Assembly (NCBI GenBank): GCA_947650365.1
Contig: CANTAL010000143.1
Coordinates: forward strand, 744,001 to 808,000
Reading direction: 5' to 3'
From: Chamaelirium japonicum
Taxonomy: Eukaryota; Streptophyta; Magnoliopsida; Liliales; Melanthiaceae
DNA length: 64,000 nt
In this document: positions 26,037 to 39,945 of the stretch, piece by piece
How positions within the stretch are numbered: position 1 is the first letter of the stretch
Layout: each line of letters begins with the position of its first letter
Position numbers and translations under genes: made by a program
The notes under the pieces: model-generated
What the model was told of the DNA's origin: nothing
What the model saw: only the letters and a program-made list of their open reading frames with translations
The model's database searches: none

Positions 26037-26270
26037 ACGAATGAAATCGAATAGATTGTATGAATGAATTAGAATGGATTAGAATGAATTAGAATGGATT
26101 AGAATGAATTAGAATGGATCGTGTGAAAGAATTAGAATGGATCGAACAAATGAATTAGAATGGATTACAATGGATCGTGCGAATGAATTAGAATGTATCG
26201 TACGAATGAATTAGAATGGATCGTACGAATGAATTAGAATGGATCATATGAATGAATAAGAATGGATCGT
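26037..26270 (+). repeat. Short F-orientation block with 20-bp units
   Basis: Copy of 22190-22423, again with consecutive 20-bp units. Confidence 0.9.
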
Positions 26271-27534
26271 ACGATCCATTCTAATTCGTATGATCCATTC
26301 TAATTCATTCGTACGATCCATTCTAATTCATTCATACAATCCATTCTAATTAATTCGTACGATCCATTCTAATTCATTCGTATGATCCATTCTTATTCAT
26401 TCGCACGATCCAGTCTAATGGATTCGCACGATCCATTCTAATTCATTCGCACGAATGTATCCATTCTAATTCATTCATACGATCCATTCTAATTCATTCG
26501 CACAAATGTATCCATTCTAATTCATTCGTACGATCCATTCTAATTCATTCGTACGATCAGTTCTAATTCATTCATACGATCCATTCTAATTCATTCGTAC
26601 GATCCATTCTAATTCACTCATACGATCCATTCTAATACATTCATACGATCCATTCTAATTCATTTGCACGAATATATCCATTCTAATTTATTCGTACGAT
26701 CCATTCTAATTCCTTCGTACGATCCATTCTAATTCATTCGTACGACCTATTCTAATTCATTCGTACGATTCATTCTAATTCATTCGTACGATCCATTCTA
26801 ATTCATTCGCACGATCCATTCTAATTCATTCGTACGATCCATTCTAATTCTTTCACACGATCCATTCTAATTCATTCGTACGATCCATTCTAATTCATTC
26901 GCACGATCCATTCTAATTCATTCGTACGATCCATTCTAATTCATTCGCACGATCTGTTCTTATTCATTCGCACAATCCATTCTAATTCATTCGCACGAAT
27001 GTATCCATTCTAATTCATTCGTACGATCCATTCTAATTCATTTGTACGATCCATTCTAATTCATTCGTATGATCCATTCTAATTAATTCGTATGATCCAT
27101 TCTAATTCACTCTTACGATCCATTCTAATCATTCTAATTCATTCGTACGATCCATTCTTATTCATTCATACGATCCATTCTAATTCATTCACACAATCCA
27201 TTCTAATTCATTCGTATAATCCATTCTAATTCATTCGTATGATCCATTCTAACTCATTCGGTGGATCCATTCTAATTCATTCGTACGATCCATTCTAATT
27301 CATTCCCATGATCCATTCTAATTTATTCGTACGATCCATTCTAATTCATTCGTACGATCTATTCTAATTCATTCGCACGAATGTAACCATTCTAATTCAT
27401 TCATACGATTCATTCTAATTCATTCGTATGAGCTATTCTAATTCATTCGTACGATCCATTCTAATTCATTCGTACGATCCATTGTAATTCATTCATACAA
27501 TCCATTTAGATTCATTCGCACAAATGTATCCATT
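26271..27534 (-). repeat. R-orientation satellite block
   Basis: Copy of 22424 onward until about 27.06 kb, then different. The last ~300 bp, with CATTCGGTGGATCC and ending ATGTATCCATTAGAATGG, recur at 29.6-29.9 kb. Confidence 0.92.
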
Positions 27535-27968
27535 AGAATGGATCTTACGAATGAATGGATCTTACGAATGAATTAGAATGGATCGTACGAATGAATTAGA
27601 ATGGATCGTACGAATGAATTAGAATGGATACATTCGTGCGAATGAATTAGAATGGATCGGACGAATGAATTAGAATGGATCGTACGAATGAATTAGAATG
27701 GATCGTACGAATGAATTAGAATGGATCGTACGAATAAATTAGAATGGGTATATTCGTCCGAATGAATTAGAATGGATCATACGAATGAGTAAGAATGGAT
27801 CGTACGAATGAAATAGAATAGATTGTACGAATGAATTAGAATGGATCCTACGAATGAATTAGAATGGATCGTGTGAAAGAATTAGAATGGATTGTATGAA
27901 TGAATTAGAATGGATCGTATGAATGATTTAGAATGGATCGTACGAATGAATTCGAATGGATCGTACGA
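27535..27968 (+). repeat. F-orientation satellite block
   Basis: Ends with GAATTCGAATGGATCG then a CGTACGAATTCATTC junction, the same as at 14318, 19178 and 40724. Confidence 0.92.
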
Positions 27969-28330
27969 ATTCATTCTAATTCATTCATACAATCCATTCT
28001 AATTCTTTCACACGATCTATTCTAATTCATTCGTAGGATCCATTCTAATTCATTCATACAATCTATTCTATTTCATTCGTACGATCCATTCTTACTCATT
28101 CGTATGATCCATTCTAATTCATTCGGACGAATGTATCCATTCTAATTTATTCATACGATCCATTCTAATTCATTCGTACAATCCATTCTAATTCATTCGT
28201 ACGATCCATTCTAATTCATTCACACGAATGTATCCATTCTAATTCATTCGTACGGTCCATTCTAATTCATTCACACAATCCATTCTATTTCTTTCGTACG
28301 ATCCATTCTTACTCATTCGTATGATCCATT
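27969..28330 (-). repeat. R-orientation satellite block
   Basis: Ends at ATGATCCATTATGGATAC, a junction found six times in this orientation. Confidence 0.92.
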
Positions 28331-29265
28331 ATGGATACATTCGTGCGAATGAATTAGAATGGATCATACGAATGAGTAAGAATGGATCGTACGAATGAAA
28401 TAGAATGGATTGTGCGAATGAATTAGAATGGATCCTACGAATGAATTAGAATGGATCGTGTGAAAGAATTAGAATGGATTGTATGAATGAATTAGAATAG
28501 ATCGTATGAATGAATTAGAATGGATCGTACGAATGAATTAGAATGGATCGTACGAATGAACTAGAATGGATACATTCGTGCGAATGAATTAGAATAGATC
28601 GTACGAATGAATTAGAATGGATCGTACGAATGAATAAGAATGGATATTACGAATGAATTAGAATGGATCGTACGAATGCACGATCCATGTGAATGAATTA
28701 GAATAGATCGTACGAACGAACTAGAATGGATACATTCGTGCGAATGAATTAGAATGGATCGTATGAATGAATTAGAATGGATCGTATGAATGAATTAGAA
28801 TGGATCGTACGAATGAGTTAGAATGGATACATTCGTGCAAATGAATTAGAATGGATACATTCGTGCGAAAGAATTAGAATAGATCATATGAATGAATTAG
28901 AATGGATCCTATGAATGAATTAGAATGGATCGTGCGAATGAATTAGAATGGATCGTACGAATGAATTAGAATGGATCTTGCTAATGAATTAGAATTAATC
29001 GAACGAATGAATTAGAATGGATACATTCGTGCGAATGAATTAGAATGGATCGGACGAATGAATTAGAATGGAATGTACGAATGAGTAAGAATGGATCGTA
29101 CGAATGAAATAGAATAGATCGTACGAATGAATTAGAATGGATCCTACGAAGGAATTAGAATGGATCGTACGAATGAATTAGAATGGATATATTCGTGCAA
29201 ATGAATTAGAATGGATCGTATGAATGTATTAGAATGGATCGTATGAGTGAATTAGAATAGATCGT
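28331..29265 (+). repeat. F-orientation satellite block
   Basis: Near 28670-28690 it holds GAATGCACGATCCATG, a relic of the junction at 39352 and 46096, after which F orientation resumes. Confidence 0.92.
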
Positions 29266-29893
29266 ACGATCCATTCTAATTCATTCACACGAATGTATCC
29301 ATTCTAGTTCATTTGTACGATCCATTCTAGTTCATTCGTATGATCCATTCTAATTCATTCGTACGATCCATTCTAATGCATTCGTATGATCCATTCTAAT
29401 TAATTCGTATGATCCATTCTAATTCATTCGTACGATCCATTCTAATTCATTCATACAATCCATTCTAATTCATTCGCACGAATGTATCCATTCTAATTAA
29501 TTTGTACGATCCATTCTAATTCATTCGTATGATCCATTCTTATTCATTCGCACTATCCAGTCTAATGGATTCGCACGATCCATTCTAATTCATTCATACG
29601 ATCCATTCTAATTCATTCGGTGGATCCATTCTAATTCATTCATACGATCCATTCTAATTCATTCCCACGATCCATTCTAATTTATTCGTACGATCCATTC
29701 TAATTCATTCGTACGATCTATTCTAATTCATTCGCACGAATGTAACCATTCTAATTCATTCATACGATTCATTCTAATTCATTCGTATGAGCTATTCTAA
29801 TTCATTCGTACGATCCATTCTAATTCATTTGTACGATCCATTGTAATTCATTCATACAATCCATTTAGATTCATTTGCACAAATGTATCCATT
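29266..29893 (-). repeat. R-orientation satellite block
   Basis: Its final ~300 bp copy 27.24-27.53 kb, including the rare CCATTTAGATTC unit. Confidence 0.92.
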
Positions 29894-30225
29894 AGAATGG
29901 ATCGTACGAATGAATTAGAATGGACCGTACGAATGAATTAGAATGGATAGTACGAATGGATTAGAATGTATTGTACGAATGAATTAGAATGGATCCTACG
30001 AATGAATTAGAATGGATCGTGTGAAAGAATTAGAATGGATTGTATGAATGAATTAGAATGCATCGTATGAATGAATTAGAATGGATCGTGCGAATGAATT
30101 AGAATTGATCGAATGAATGAATTAGCATGGATCGTGCTAATGAATAAGAATGGAACGTATGAATGAATTAGAATGGATCGAGTGAAAGAATTAGAATGGA
30201 TTGTATAAATGAATTAGAATGAATT
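29894..30225 (+). repeat. F-orientation satellite block
   Basis: Ends at GAATTCGTACGATCC, a recurring switch. Confidence 0.92.
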
Positions 30226-30578
30226 CGTACGATCCATTCGAATTCATTCGCACGATCCATTCTAATTCATTCATACGATCCATTCTAATTCATTCATACA
30301 ATCCATTCTAATTCTTTCACACGATCCATTCTAATTCATTCGTAGGATCCATTCTAATTCATTCGTACGATCCATTCTAATTCATTCGCACGAATGTATC
30401 TTTTCTAGTTCATTCGTACGATCCATTCTAATTCATTCGTACGATCCATTCTAATTCATTCGTACGATCCATTCTAATTCATTCGTACGATCCATTCTAA
30501 TTTATTCATACGATCCATTCTAATTCATTCGTACGATCCATTCTAATTCATTCGTACAATCTATTCTAATTCATTCGT
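30226..30578 (-). repeat. R-orientation satellite block
   Basis: Ends at CATTCGTATGAATGGATAC, nearly the reverse complement of the junction at 20812, 24681, 41037 and 57663. Confidence 0.9.
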
Positions 30579-31011
30579 ATGAATGGATACATTCGTGTGA
30601 ATGAATTAGAATGGATCGTACGAATGAGTAAGAATGGATCGTACGAATGAAATAGAATGCATTGCACGAATGAATTAGAATGGATCGTATGAATGAATTA
30701 GAATGGATCGTGTGAAAGAATTAGAATGGATTGTATGAATGAATTAGAATGGATCGTACGAAGGAATTAGAATGGATCGTACGAATGAATTAGAATGGAT
30801 CGTACGAATGAATTAGAATAGATCGTATGAATGAATTAGAATGGATCGTACGAATGAATTAGAATGGATCGTGTGAAAGAATTAGAATGGATCGTATGAA
30901 TGAATTAGAATGGATCGTGTGAATGAATTAGAATGGATCGTACGAATGAATTAGAATGGATCGTGCTAATGAATTAGAATTGATCGAACGAATGAATTAG
31001 CATGGATCGTG
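30579..31011 (+). repeat. F-orientation satellite block
   Basis: Ends in CATGGATCGTGCATTCG. This is the exact reverse complement of the junction at 39352. Confidence 0.92.
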
Positions 31012-31360
31012 CATTCGTACGATCCATTCTAATTCATTCGTAAGATCCATTCTAATTCATTCGTACGATCCATTCTAATTCATTCGTACGATCCATTCTA
31101 ATTCATTCGCATGAATGTATCCATTCTAGTTCATTTGTACGATCCATTCTAATTCATTCGTACGATCCATTCTAATTCATTCATACGATCTATTCTAATT
31201 CATTCATACAATCCAATCTAATAATTTCACACGATCCATTTTAATTCATTCGTACGATCCATTCTAGTTCATTTGCACAATCCATTCTATTTCATTCGTA
31301 CGATCCATTCTTACTCATTCGTATGATCCATTCTAATTCATTCGCACGAATGTATCCATA
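31012..31360 (-). repeat. R-orientation satellite block
   Basis: Ends at GTATCCATAATGGATCAT, the reverse complement of the six CCATTATGG junctions. Confidence 0.92.
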
Positions 31361-31744
31361 ATGGATCATACGAATGAGTAAGAATGGATCGTACGAATGA
31401 AATAGAATGGATTGTGCGAATGAATTAGAATGGACCGTACGAATGAATTAGATTGAATACATTCGTGCGAATAAATTAGAATGGATCGGACGAATGAATT
31501 AGAATGGATCGTACGAATGAATTAGAATGGATCATATGAATGAATTAGAATGGATCGTAAGAATAAATTAGAATGGATACATTCGTCCGAATGAATTAGA
31601 ATGGATCATACGAATGAGTAAGAATGGATCGTACGAATGAAATAGAATAGATTGTACGAATGAATTAGAATGGATCCTACGAATGAATTAGAAAAGATCG
31701 TGTGAAAGAATTAGAATGGATTGTATGAATGAATTAGAATGAAT
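31361..31744 (+). repeat. F-orientation satellite block
   Basis: Similar to 35471-35902; both end at GAATTCGTACGATCC. Confidence 0.92.
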
Positions 31745-34700
31745 TCGTACGATCCATTCGAATTCATTCGCACGATCCATTCTAATTCATTCATACGATC
31801 CATTCTAATTCATTCATACATTCCATTCTAATTCTTTCACACGATCCATTCTAATTCATTCGTAGGATCCATTCTAATTCATTCGTACAATCTATTCTAT
31901 TGCATTCGTACGATCCATTCTTACTCATTCGTATGATCCATTCTAATTCATTCGGACGAATGTATTCATTCTAATTTATTCGTACGATCCATTCTAATTC
32001 ATTCGTACGATCCATTCTAATTCATTCGTACGATCCATTCTAATTAATTCGTCCGATCCATTCTAATTCATTCGCATGAATGTATCCATTCTAATTCATT
32101 CGTAGGATCCAATCTAATTCATTCGTACGATCCATTCTAATTCATTCGTAAGATCCATTCTAATTCATTCATACAATCCATTCTAATTCATTCGTACGAT
32201 CCATTCTAATTCATTCGCACGATCCATTCGAATCCATTCTAATTCATTTGTACGATCCATTCTAGTTCTTTCACACGATCTATTCTAATTCATTCGTACG
32301 ATCCATTCTAATTCATTCGTACGATCTATTCTAATTCATTCGTACGATCCATTCTAATTCATTCGTACGATCCATTCTAATTCATTCGTGCAATCCATTC
32401 TATTTCATTCGTACGATCCATTCTAATTCATTTGTACGATCCATTCTAATTCATTCGTACAATCCATTCTATTTCATTCGTACGATCCATTCTTACTCAT
32501 TCCTATGATCCATTCTAATTCATTTGCACTATCCATTCTAATTCATTCGTACGATCCATTCTAATTCATTCGCACGATCCATTCTAATTCATTCGTACGA
32601 TCCATTCTAATTCTTTCACACGATCCATTCTAATTCATTCGTACGATCCATTCTAATTCATTCTTACGATCTATTCTAATTCATTCGTACGATCCATTCT
32701 AATTCATTCGTACGATCCATTCTAAATCCTTCGTACGATCCATTCTAATTCATTCATACAATCCATTCTAATTCTTTCACACGATCCATTCTAATTCATT
32801 CGTACGTTCCATTCTAATTCATTAGCACGATCCATGCTAATTCATTTGTTCGATCAATTCTAATTCATTAGCACGATCCATTCTAATTCATTCGCACGAT
32901 CCATTCTAATTCATTTATAGGATCCATTCTAATTCATTCATACGATCTATTTTAATTCTTTCGCACGAATTTATCCATTCTAATTCATTTATAGGATCCA
33001 TTCTAATTCATTCATACGATCTATTTTAATTCTTTCGCACGAATTTATCCATTCTAATTCATTCGCACGAATGTATCCATTCTAATTCCTTCGTACGATC
33101 CATTCTAATTCATTCGTACGATCCATTCTAATTCATTCATACAATCCATTCTAATTCTTTCACACGATCCATTCTAATTCATTCGTACGATCCATTCTAA
33201 TTCATTCGTGCAATCCATTATAATTCATTCGTACGATCCATTCTAATTCATTTGTACGATCCATTCTAATTCATTCGTACAATCCATTCTATTTCATTCG
33301 TACGATCCATTCTTACTCATTCGTATGATCCATTCTAATTCATTCGCACGAATGTATCCATTCTAATTCATTCATACAATCCATTCTAATTCATTCCGTA
33401 CGATCCATTCTAATTCATTCGCATAAATGTAACCATTCTAATTCATTCATTTGATCCATTCTAATTCATTCGTACGATCCATTCTAATTCATTCGTCCGA
33501 TCCATTCTAATTCATTCGCACGAATGTATCCATTCATTATCGTTCGTACGATCCATTCTAATTCATTCGTACGATCCATTCTAATTCATTCATAAGATCC
33601 ATTCTAATTCATTCGTACGATCCATTCTAATTCATTCGTATGATCCATTCTAATTCATTCGCACGAATGTATCCATTCTAATCCATTCGTACGATCCATT
33701 CTAATCCATTCGTACGATCCATTCTAATTCATTCGCATGAATGTAACCATTCTAATTCATTCATTTGATCTATTCTAATTCATTCGTACAATCTATTCTA
33801 ATTGATTCGTACGATCCATTCTAATTCATTCGTACGATCCATTCTAATTCATTCGTCCGATCCATTCTAATTCATTCGCACGAATGTATCCATTCTAATT
33901 CATTCGTACAATCCATTCTAATCCATTCTAATTCTTTCACAAAATCTATTCTAATTCATTCATACGATCCATTCTAATTCATTCAAACGAATGTATCCAT
34001 TCTAATTCATTCATACGATCCATTCTATTCATTCGTACAATCCATTCTTACTCAATGGTAAGATCCATTCTAATTCATTCGTACGATCCATTCTAATTCA
34101 TTCGTACGATCCATTCTAATTCATTCGTACGATTCATTCTAATTCATTCATACGATCCATTCCAATTCATTCGTAAGATCCATTCTAATTCATTCATACG
34201 ATCCATTCTAATTCATTCGTACGATCCATTCTAATTCATTCGCACGAATGTATCCATTTTAGTTCATTCGTACGATCCAATCTAATTCATTCGTACGATC
34301 CATTCTAATTCATTCGCACGATCCATTCTAATTCATTCGTACGATCCATTCTAATTCATTCATACGATCCATTCTAATTCATTCGTACGATCCATTCTAA
34401 TTCATTCGCACAAATGTATCCATTCTAATTCATTCGTACGATCCATTCTAATTCATTCGCACGATCCATTCTAATTCATTCGTACGATCCATTCTAATTC
34501 GTTTACACGATCCATTCAAATTCATTCGTACGATCCATTCTAATTTATTCGCACGATCCATTCTAATTCATTCGTACGATCCATTCTAATTCATTCATAC
34601 GATCCATTCTAATTCATGCGTACGATCCATTCTAATTCATTCGTCCGATCCATTCTAATTCATTCTATTCATTCGTACGATCCATTCTTACTCATTGGTA

Positions 34701-35470
34701 CGATCCATTCTAGTTTATTCGTACGATCTATTCTAATTCATTCGTACGATCCATTCTAATTCATTCGTACGATCAGATCTTATTCATTCGCACAATCCAT
34801 TCTAATTCATTCGCACGAATGTGTCCATTCAATTTCATTCATACGATCCATTCTAATTCATTCGTACGATCCATTCTAATTTATTCGTATGATCCATTCT
34901 AATTAATTCGTATGATCCATTCTAATTCATTCGTACGATCCATTCTAATTCATTCATACAATCCATTCTAATTCATTCGCACGAATGTATCCATTCTAAT
35001 TAATTCGTACGATCCATTCTAATTCATTCGTATGATCCATTCTAATTTATTCGCACAATCCATTCTATTTCATTCGTACGATCCATTCTTACTCATTGGT
35101 ATGATCCATTCTAATTCATTTGCACGAATGTATCCATTCTAATTCATTCGTACGAATCCATTCTAATTCATTCGTACAATCTATTCTATTTCATTCGTAC
35201 GATCCATTCTTACTCATTCGTATGATCCATTCTAATTCATTCGGACGAATGTATCCATTCTAATTTATTCGTATGATCCATTCTAATTCATTCGTATGAT
35301 CCATTCTAATTCATTCGTACGATCCATTCTAATTCATTCGTCCGATCCATTCTAATTCATTCGCACGAATGTATCCATTCTAATTCATTCGTACGGTCAA
35401 TTCTAATTCATTCGCACAATCCATTCTATTTCATTCGTACGATCCATTCTTACTCATTCGTATGATCCAT
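31745..35470 (-). repeat. Longest R-orientation block
   Basis: 3.7 kb without a switch, the longest single-orientation run. Contains a 74-bp direct duplication at about 32911-33058 and ends at the CCATTATGGATAC junction. Confidence 0.94.
32911..33058 (-). repeat. 74-bp direct duplication
   Basis: Two adjacent copies of a three-unit string (23+23+28 bp) share rare changes (TTTATAGGATCC, CTATTTTAATTC, GAATTTATCC) and look identical by eye. Confidence 0.85.
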
Positions 35471-35902
35471 TATGGATACATTCGTGCGAATGAATTAGAA
35501 TGGATCATACGAATGAGTAAGAATGGATCGTACGAATGAAATAGAATGGATTGTGCGAATGAATTAGAATGGATCGTACGAATGAATTAGAATGGATCGT
35601 GTGAAAGAATTAGAATGGATTGTATGAATGAATTAGAATAGATCGTATGAATGAATTAGAATGGATCGTACGAATAAATTAGAATAGATCGTACGAATGA
35701 ATTAGAATGGATTGTACGAATAAATTAGAATGGATACATTCGTCAGAATGAATTAGAATGGATCATACGAATGAGTAAGAATTGATCGTACGAATGAAAT
35801 AGAATAGATTGTACGAATGAATTAGAATGGAACCTACGAATGAATTAGAATAGATCGTGTGAAAGAATTAGAATGGATTGTATGAATGAATTAGAATGAA
35901 TT
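35471..35902 (+). repeat. F-orientation satellite block
   Basis: Starts at CCATTATGGATAC and ends at GAATTCGTACGATCC; resembles 31361-31744. Confidence 0.92.
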
Positions 35903-36856
35903 CGTACGATCCATTCGAATTCATTCGCACGATCCATTCTAATTCATTCATACGATCCATTCTAATTCATTCATACTATCCATTCTAATTCTTTCACACG
36001 ATCCATTCTAATTCATTCATAGGATCCATTCTAATTCATTCGTACAATCTATTCTATTTCATTCGTACGATCCATTCTTACTCATTCGTATGATCCATTC
36101 TAATTCATTCGGACGAATGTATCCATTCTAATTTATTCGTGCGATGCATTCTAATTCATTCGTACGATCTATTCTAATTCATTCATACGATCCATTCTAA
36201 TTCATTCATACGATCTATTCTAATTCATTCATACGATCCATTCTAATTCATTCGCACGATCCATTCTAATTCATTCGTACGATCCATTCTAATTCATTCG
36301 CACGAATGTATCCATTCTAGTTCATTCGTACGATCCATTCTAATTCATTAGTACGATCCATTCTAATTCATTCGTACGATCCATTCTAATTCATTCATAC
36401 AATCCATTCTAATTCATTCGCACGATCCATTCTAATTCACTCATACGATCCATTCTAATACATTCATAGAATCCATTCTAATTCATTTGCACGAATATAT
36501 CCATTCTAATTCATTCGTATTTCTCAATATCCATTCTAATTCATTCGTAGGATCCATTCTAATTCATTCGTACAATCTATTCTATTTCATTCGTACGATC
36601 CATTCTTACTCATTCGTATGATCCATTCTAATTCATTCGGACGAATGTATCCATTCTAATTTATTCGTACGATCTATTCTAATTCATTCGTACGATCCAT
36701 TCTAATTCATTCGTACGATCCATTCTTACTCATTCGTATGATCCATTCTAATTCATTCGTACGATCCATTCTAATTCATTCGTACGATCCATTCTAATTC
36801 TTTCGCACAATCTATTCTAATTCATTCGTACGATCCATTCTAATTCATTCGTACGA
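35903..36856 (-). repeat. R-orientation satellite block
   Basis: Flanks match 61423-61846, but this copy is ~530 bp longer. Near 36519-36530 it has a non-repeat string (TTTCTCAATATCC). Confidence 0.92.
36519..36531. other. Short non-repeat string inside the array
   Basis: Between CATTCGTA and ATATCCATTC the bases TTTCTCA fit neither the 23-bp nor the 28-bp unit. It is the clearest foreign string in the window. It may be an end-joining insertion. Confidence 0.6.
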
Positions 36857-38188
36857 TCGTACGAATGAATTAGAATGGATCGTACGGAATGAATTAGAAT
36901 GGATTGTATGAATGAATTAGAATGGATACATTCGTGCAAATGAATTAGAATGGATCATACGAATGAGTAAGAATGGATCGTACGAATGAAATAGAATGGA
37001 TTGTACGAATGAATTAGAATGGATCGTACAAATGAATTAGAATGGATCGTACGAATGAATTAGAATGGATCATACGAATGAGTAAGAAGGGATCGTACAA
37101 ATGAAATAGAATGGATTGTACGAATGAATTAGAATGGATCGTACGAATGACTTAGAATGGATCATGTGAATGAATTAGAATGCATTGTATGAATGAATTA
37201 GAATGGATCGTATGAATGAATTAGAATGGATCGTGCGAATGAATTCGAATGGATCGCATTCGAATGGATCATATGAATGAATTAGAATGGATCGGGTGAA
37301 TGAATTAGAATGGATTGTAGGAATGAATTAGAATGGATCGTATGAATGAATTAGAATGGATCGTATGAATGAATTAGAATGGATCGTGCGAATGAATTAG
37401 AATGGATCGTACGAATGAATTAGAATGGATCATACGAATGAATTAGAATGGATCATACGAATGAGTAAGAATGGATCGTACAAATGAAATAGAATGGACT
37501 GTACGAATGAATTAGAATGGATACATTCGTGCGAATGAATTAGAATGGATCGTACAAATGAATTAGAATGGATCGTACGAATGAGTTAGAATGGATCGTA
37601 CGAATGAATTAGAATGCATCGTACGAAAGAATTAGAAGGGATATATTCGAGCGAATGAATTAGAATGGATCGTACGAATGAATTAGACTGGATCGTACGA
37701 ATGAATTTGAATGGATACATTTGTGCGAATGAATCTAAATGGATTGTATGAATGAATTACAATGGATCGTACGAATGAATTAGAATGGATCGTATGAATG
37801 AATTAGAATAGCTCATACGAATGAATTAGAATGAATCGTATGAATGAATTAGAATGGTTACATTCATGCGAATGAATTAGAATAGATCGTACGAATGAAT
37901 TAGAATGGATCGTACGAATAAATTAGAATGGATCGTGGGAATGAATTAGAATGGATCGTACGAATAAATTAGAATGGACCACCGAATGAGTTAGAATGGA
38001 TCATACGAATGAATTAGAATGGATTGTACAAATGAATTAGAATGGATTGTGCGAATGAATTAGAATGGATCGTATGAATGAATAAGAATGGATCGTACGA
38101 ATGAATTAGAATGGATCGTGCGATTAAATTAGCATGAATCGTACGAATGTATTAGAATGGATCGTACGAATGAATTAGAATGAATCGT
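36857..38188 (+). repeat. F-orientation block, first copy of a higher-order unit
   Basis: Starts at the GATC palindrome and runs through a worn dyad near 37246 to GAATCGTACGATCC. Matched by 43608-44976, 51670-53215 and 61847-63199. Confidence 0.92.
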
Positions 38189-39006
38189 ACGATCCATTCT
38201 AATTCATTCGTATGATCCATTCTAATTCATTCGCACGAATGTATCCATTCTAGTTCATTCGTACGATCCATTCTAGTTCATTCGTACGATCCATTCTAAT
38301 TCATTCGTACGATCCACTCTAATTCATTCGTATGATCCATTCTAATTAATTCGTATGATCCATTGTAATTCATTCGTACGATCCATTCTAATTCATTCAT
38401 ACAATCCATTCTAATTCATTCGCACGAATGTATCCATTCTAATTAATTCGTACGATCCATTCTAATTCATTCGTATGATCCATTCTTATTCATTCGCACG
38501 ATCCAGTCTAATGGATTCGCACGATCCATTCTAATTCATTCGCACGAATGTATCCATTCTAATTCATTCGTACGATCAATTCTAATTCATTAATATGATC
38601 CATTCTAATTCATTCGCACGATCCATTCTAATTCATTCGTACGATCCATTCTAATTCATTCGTACGATCCATTCTAATTCATTCGCACGATCCATTCTAA
38701 TTCATTCGTACAATCTATTCTATTTCATTCGTACGATCCATTCTTACTCATTCGTATGATCCATTCTAATTCATTCGAACGAATGTATCCATTCTAATTT
38801 ATTCGTACGATCCATTCTAATTCATTCGTACGATCCATTCTAATTCATTCGTACGATCCATTCTAATTCATTCGTCCGATCCATTCTACTTCATTCGCAC
38901 GAATGTATCCATTCTTATTCATTCGTACGGTCCATTCTAATTCATTCGCACAATCCATTCTATTTCATTCGTATGATCCATTCTTACTCATTCGTATGAT
39001 CCATTA
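38189..39006 (-). repeat. R-orientation satellite block
   Basis: Matched by 44977-45770 and 63200-63963. Includes the CCAGTCTAATGGATTCG unit near 38503. Ends at CCATTATGGATAC. Confidence 0.92.
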
Positions 39007-39352
39007 TGGATACATTCGTGCGAATGAATTAGAATGGATCATACGAATGAGTAAGAATGGATCGTACGAATGAAATAGAATGGATTGTGCGAATGAATTA
39101 GAATGGATCGTACGAATGAATTAGAATGGATCGTGTGAAAGAATTAGAATGGATTGTATGAATGAATTAGAATAGATCGTATGAATGAATTAGAATGGAT
39201 CGTACGAATGAATTAGAATGGATCGTACGATTGAACTAGAATGGATACATTCGTGCGAATGAATTAGAATGGATCGTACGAATGAATTAGAATAGATCGT
39301 ACGAATGAATTGGAATGGATCTTACGAATGAATTAGAATGGATCGTACGAAT
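39007..39352 (+). repeat. F-orientation satellite block
   Basis: Ends in CGAATGCACGATCCATG, as does 45771-46096. Confidence 0.92.
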
Positions 39353-39945
39353 GCACGATCCATGCTAATTCATTCGTTCGATCAATTCTAATTCATTAGC
39401 ACGATCCATTCTAATTCATTCGTACGATCCATTCTAATTCATTCGCACGATCCATTCTAATTCATTCGTACGATCCATTCTAATTCTTTCGCACGATCCA
39501 TTCTAATTCATTCGTACGATACATTCTAATTCATTCGTACGATCTATTCTAATTCATTCGTACGATCCATTCTAATTTCATTCGTACGATCCATTCTAAT
39601 TCATTCGCTCAATGTACCCATTCTAATCCATTCGTACGATCCATTCTAATCCATTCGTACGATCCATTCTAATTCATTCGCATGAATGTAGCCATTCTAA
39701 TTCATTCGTACGATCCATTCTAATTCATTCGTCCGATCCATTCTAATTCATTCGCACGAATGTATCCATTCTAATCCATTCGTAAGATCCATTCTAATTC
39801 ATTCGTACGATCCATTCTAATTCATTTGTACGATCCATTCTAATTCATTATATATGATCTATTCTAATTCATTCGTACGATCCATTCTAATTCATATGCA
39901 CAAAGGTATCCATTCTAATTCATTCGTACGATCCATTCTAATTCA
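39353..39945 (-). repeat. R-orientation satellite block
   Basis: Ends at CTAATTCAGGATCGTACG, the reverse complement of the junction at 1212 and 56619. Copied at 46097-46723. Confidence 0.92.

Larger units (their letters stand above)
23261..27055. repeat. Second higher-order tandem duplication, copy 2 (~3.8 kb)
   Basis: Repeats the block order of 19.31-23.26 kb, including the 20-bp-unit island and the GGATCGTACGATCC junctions. End coordinates are approximate. Confidence 0.8.
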
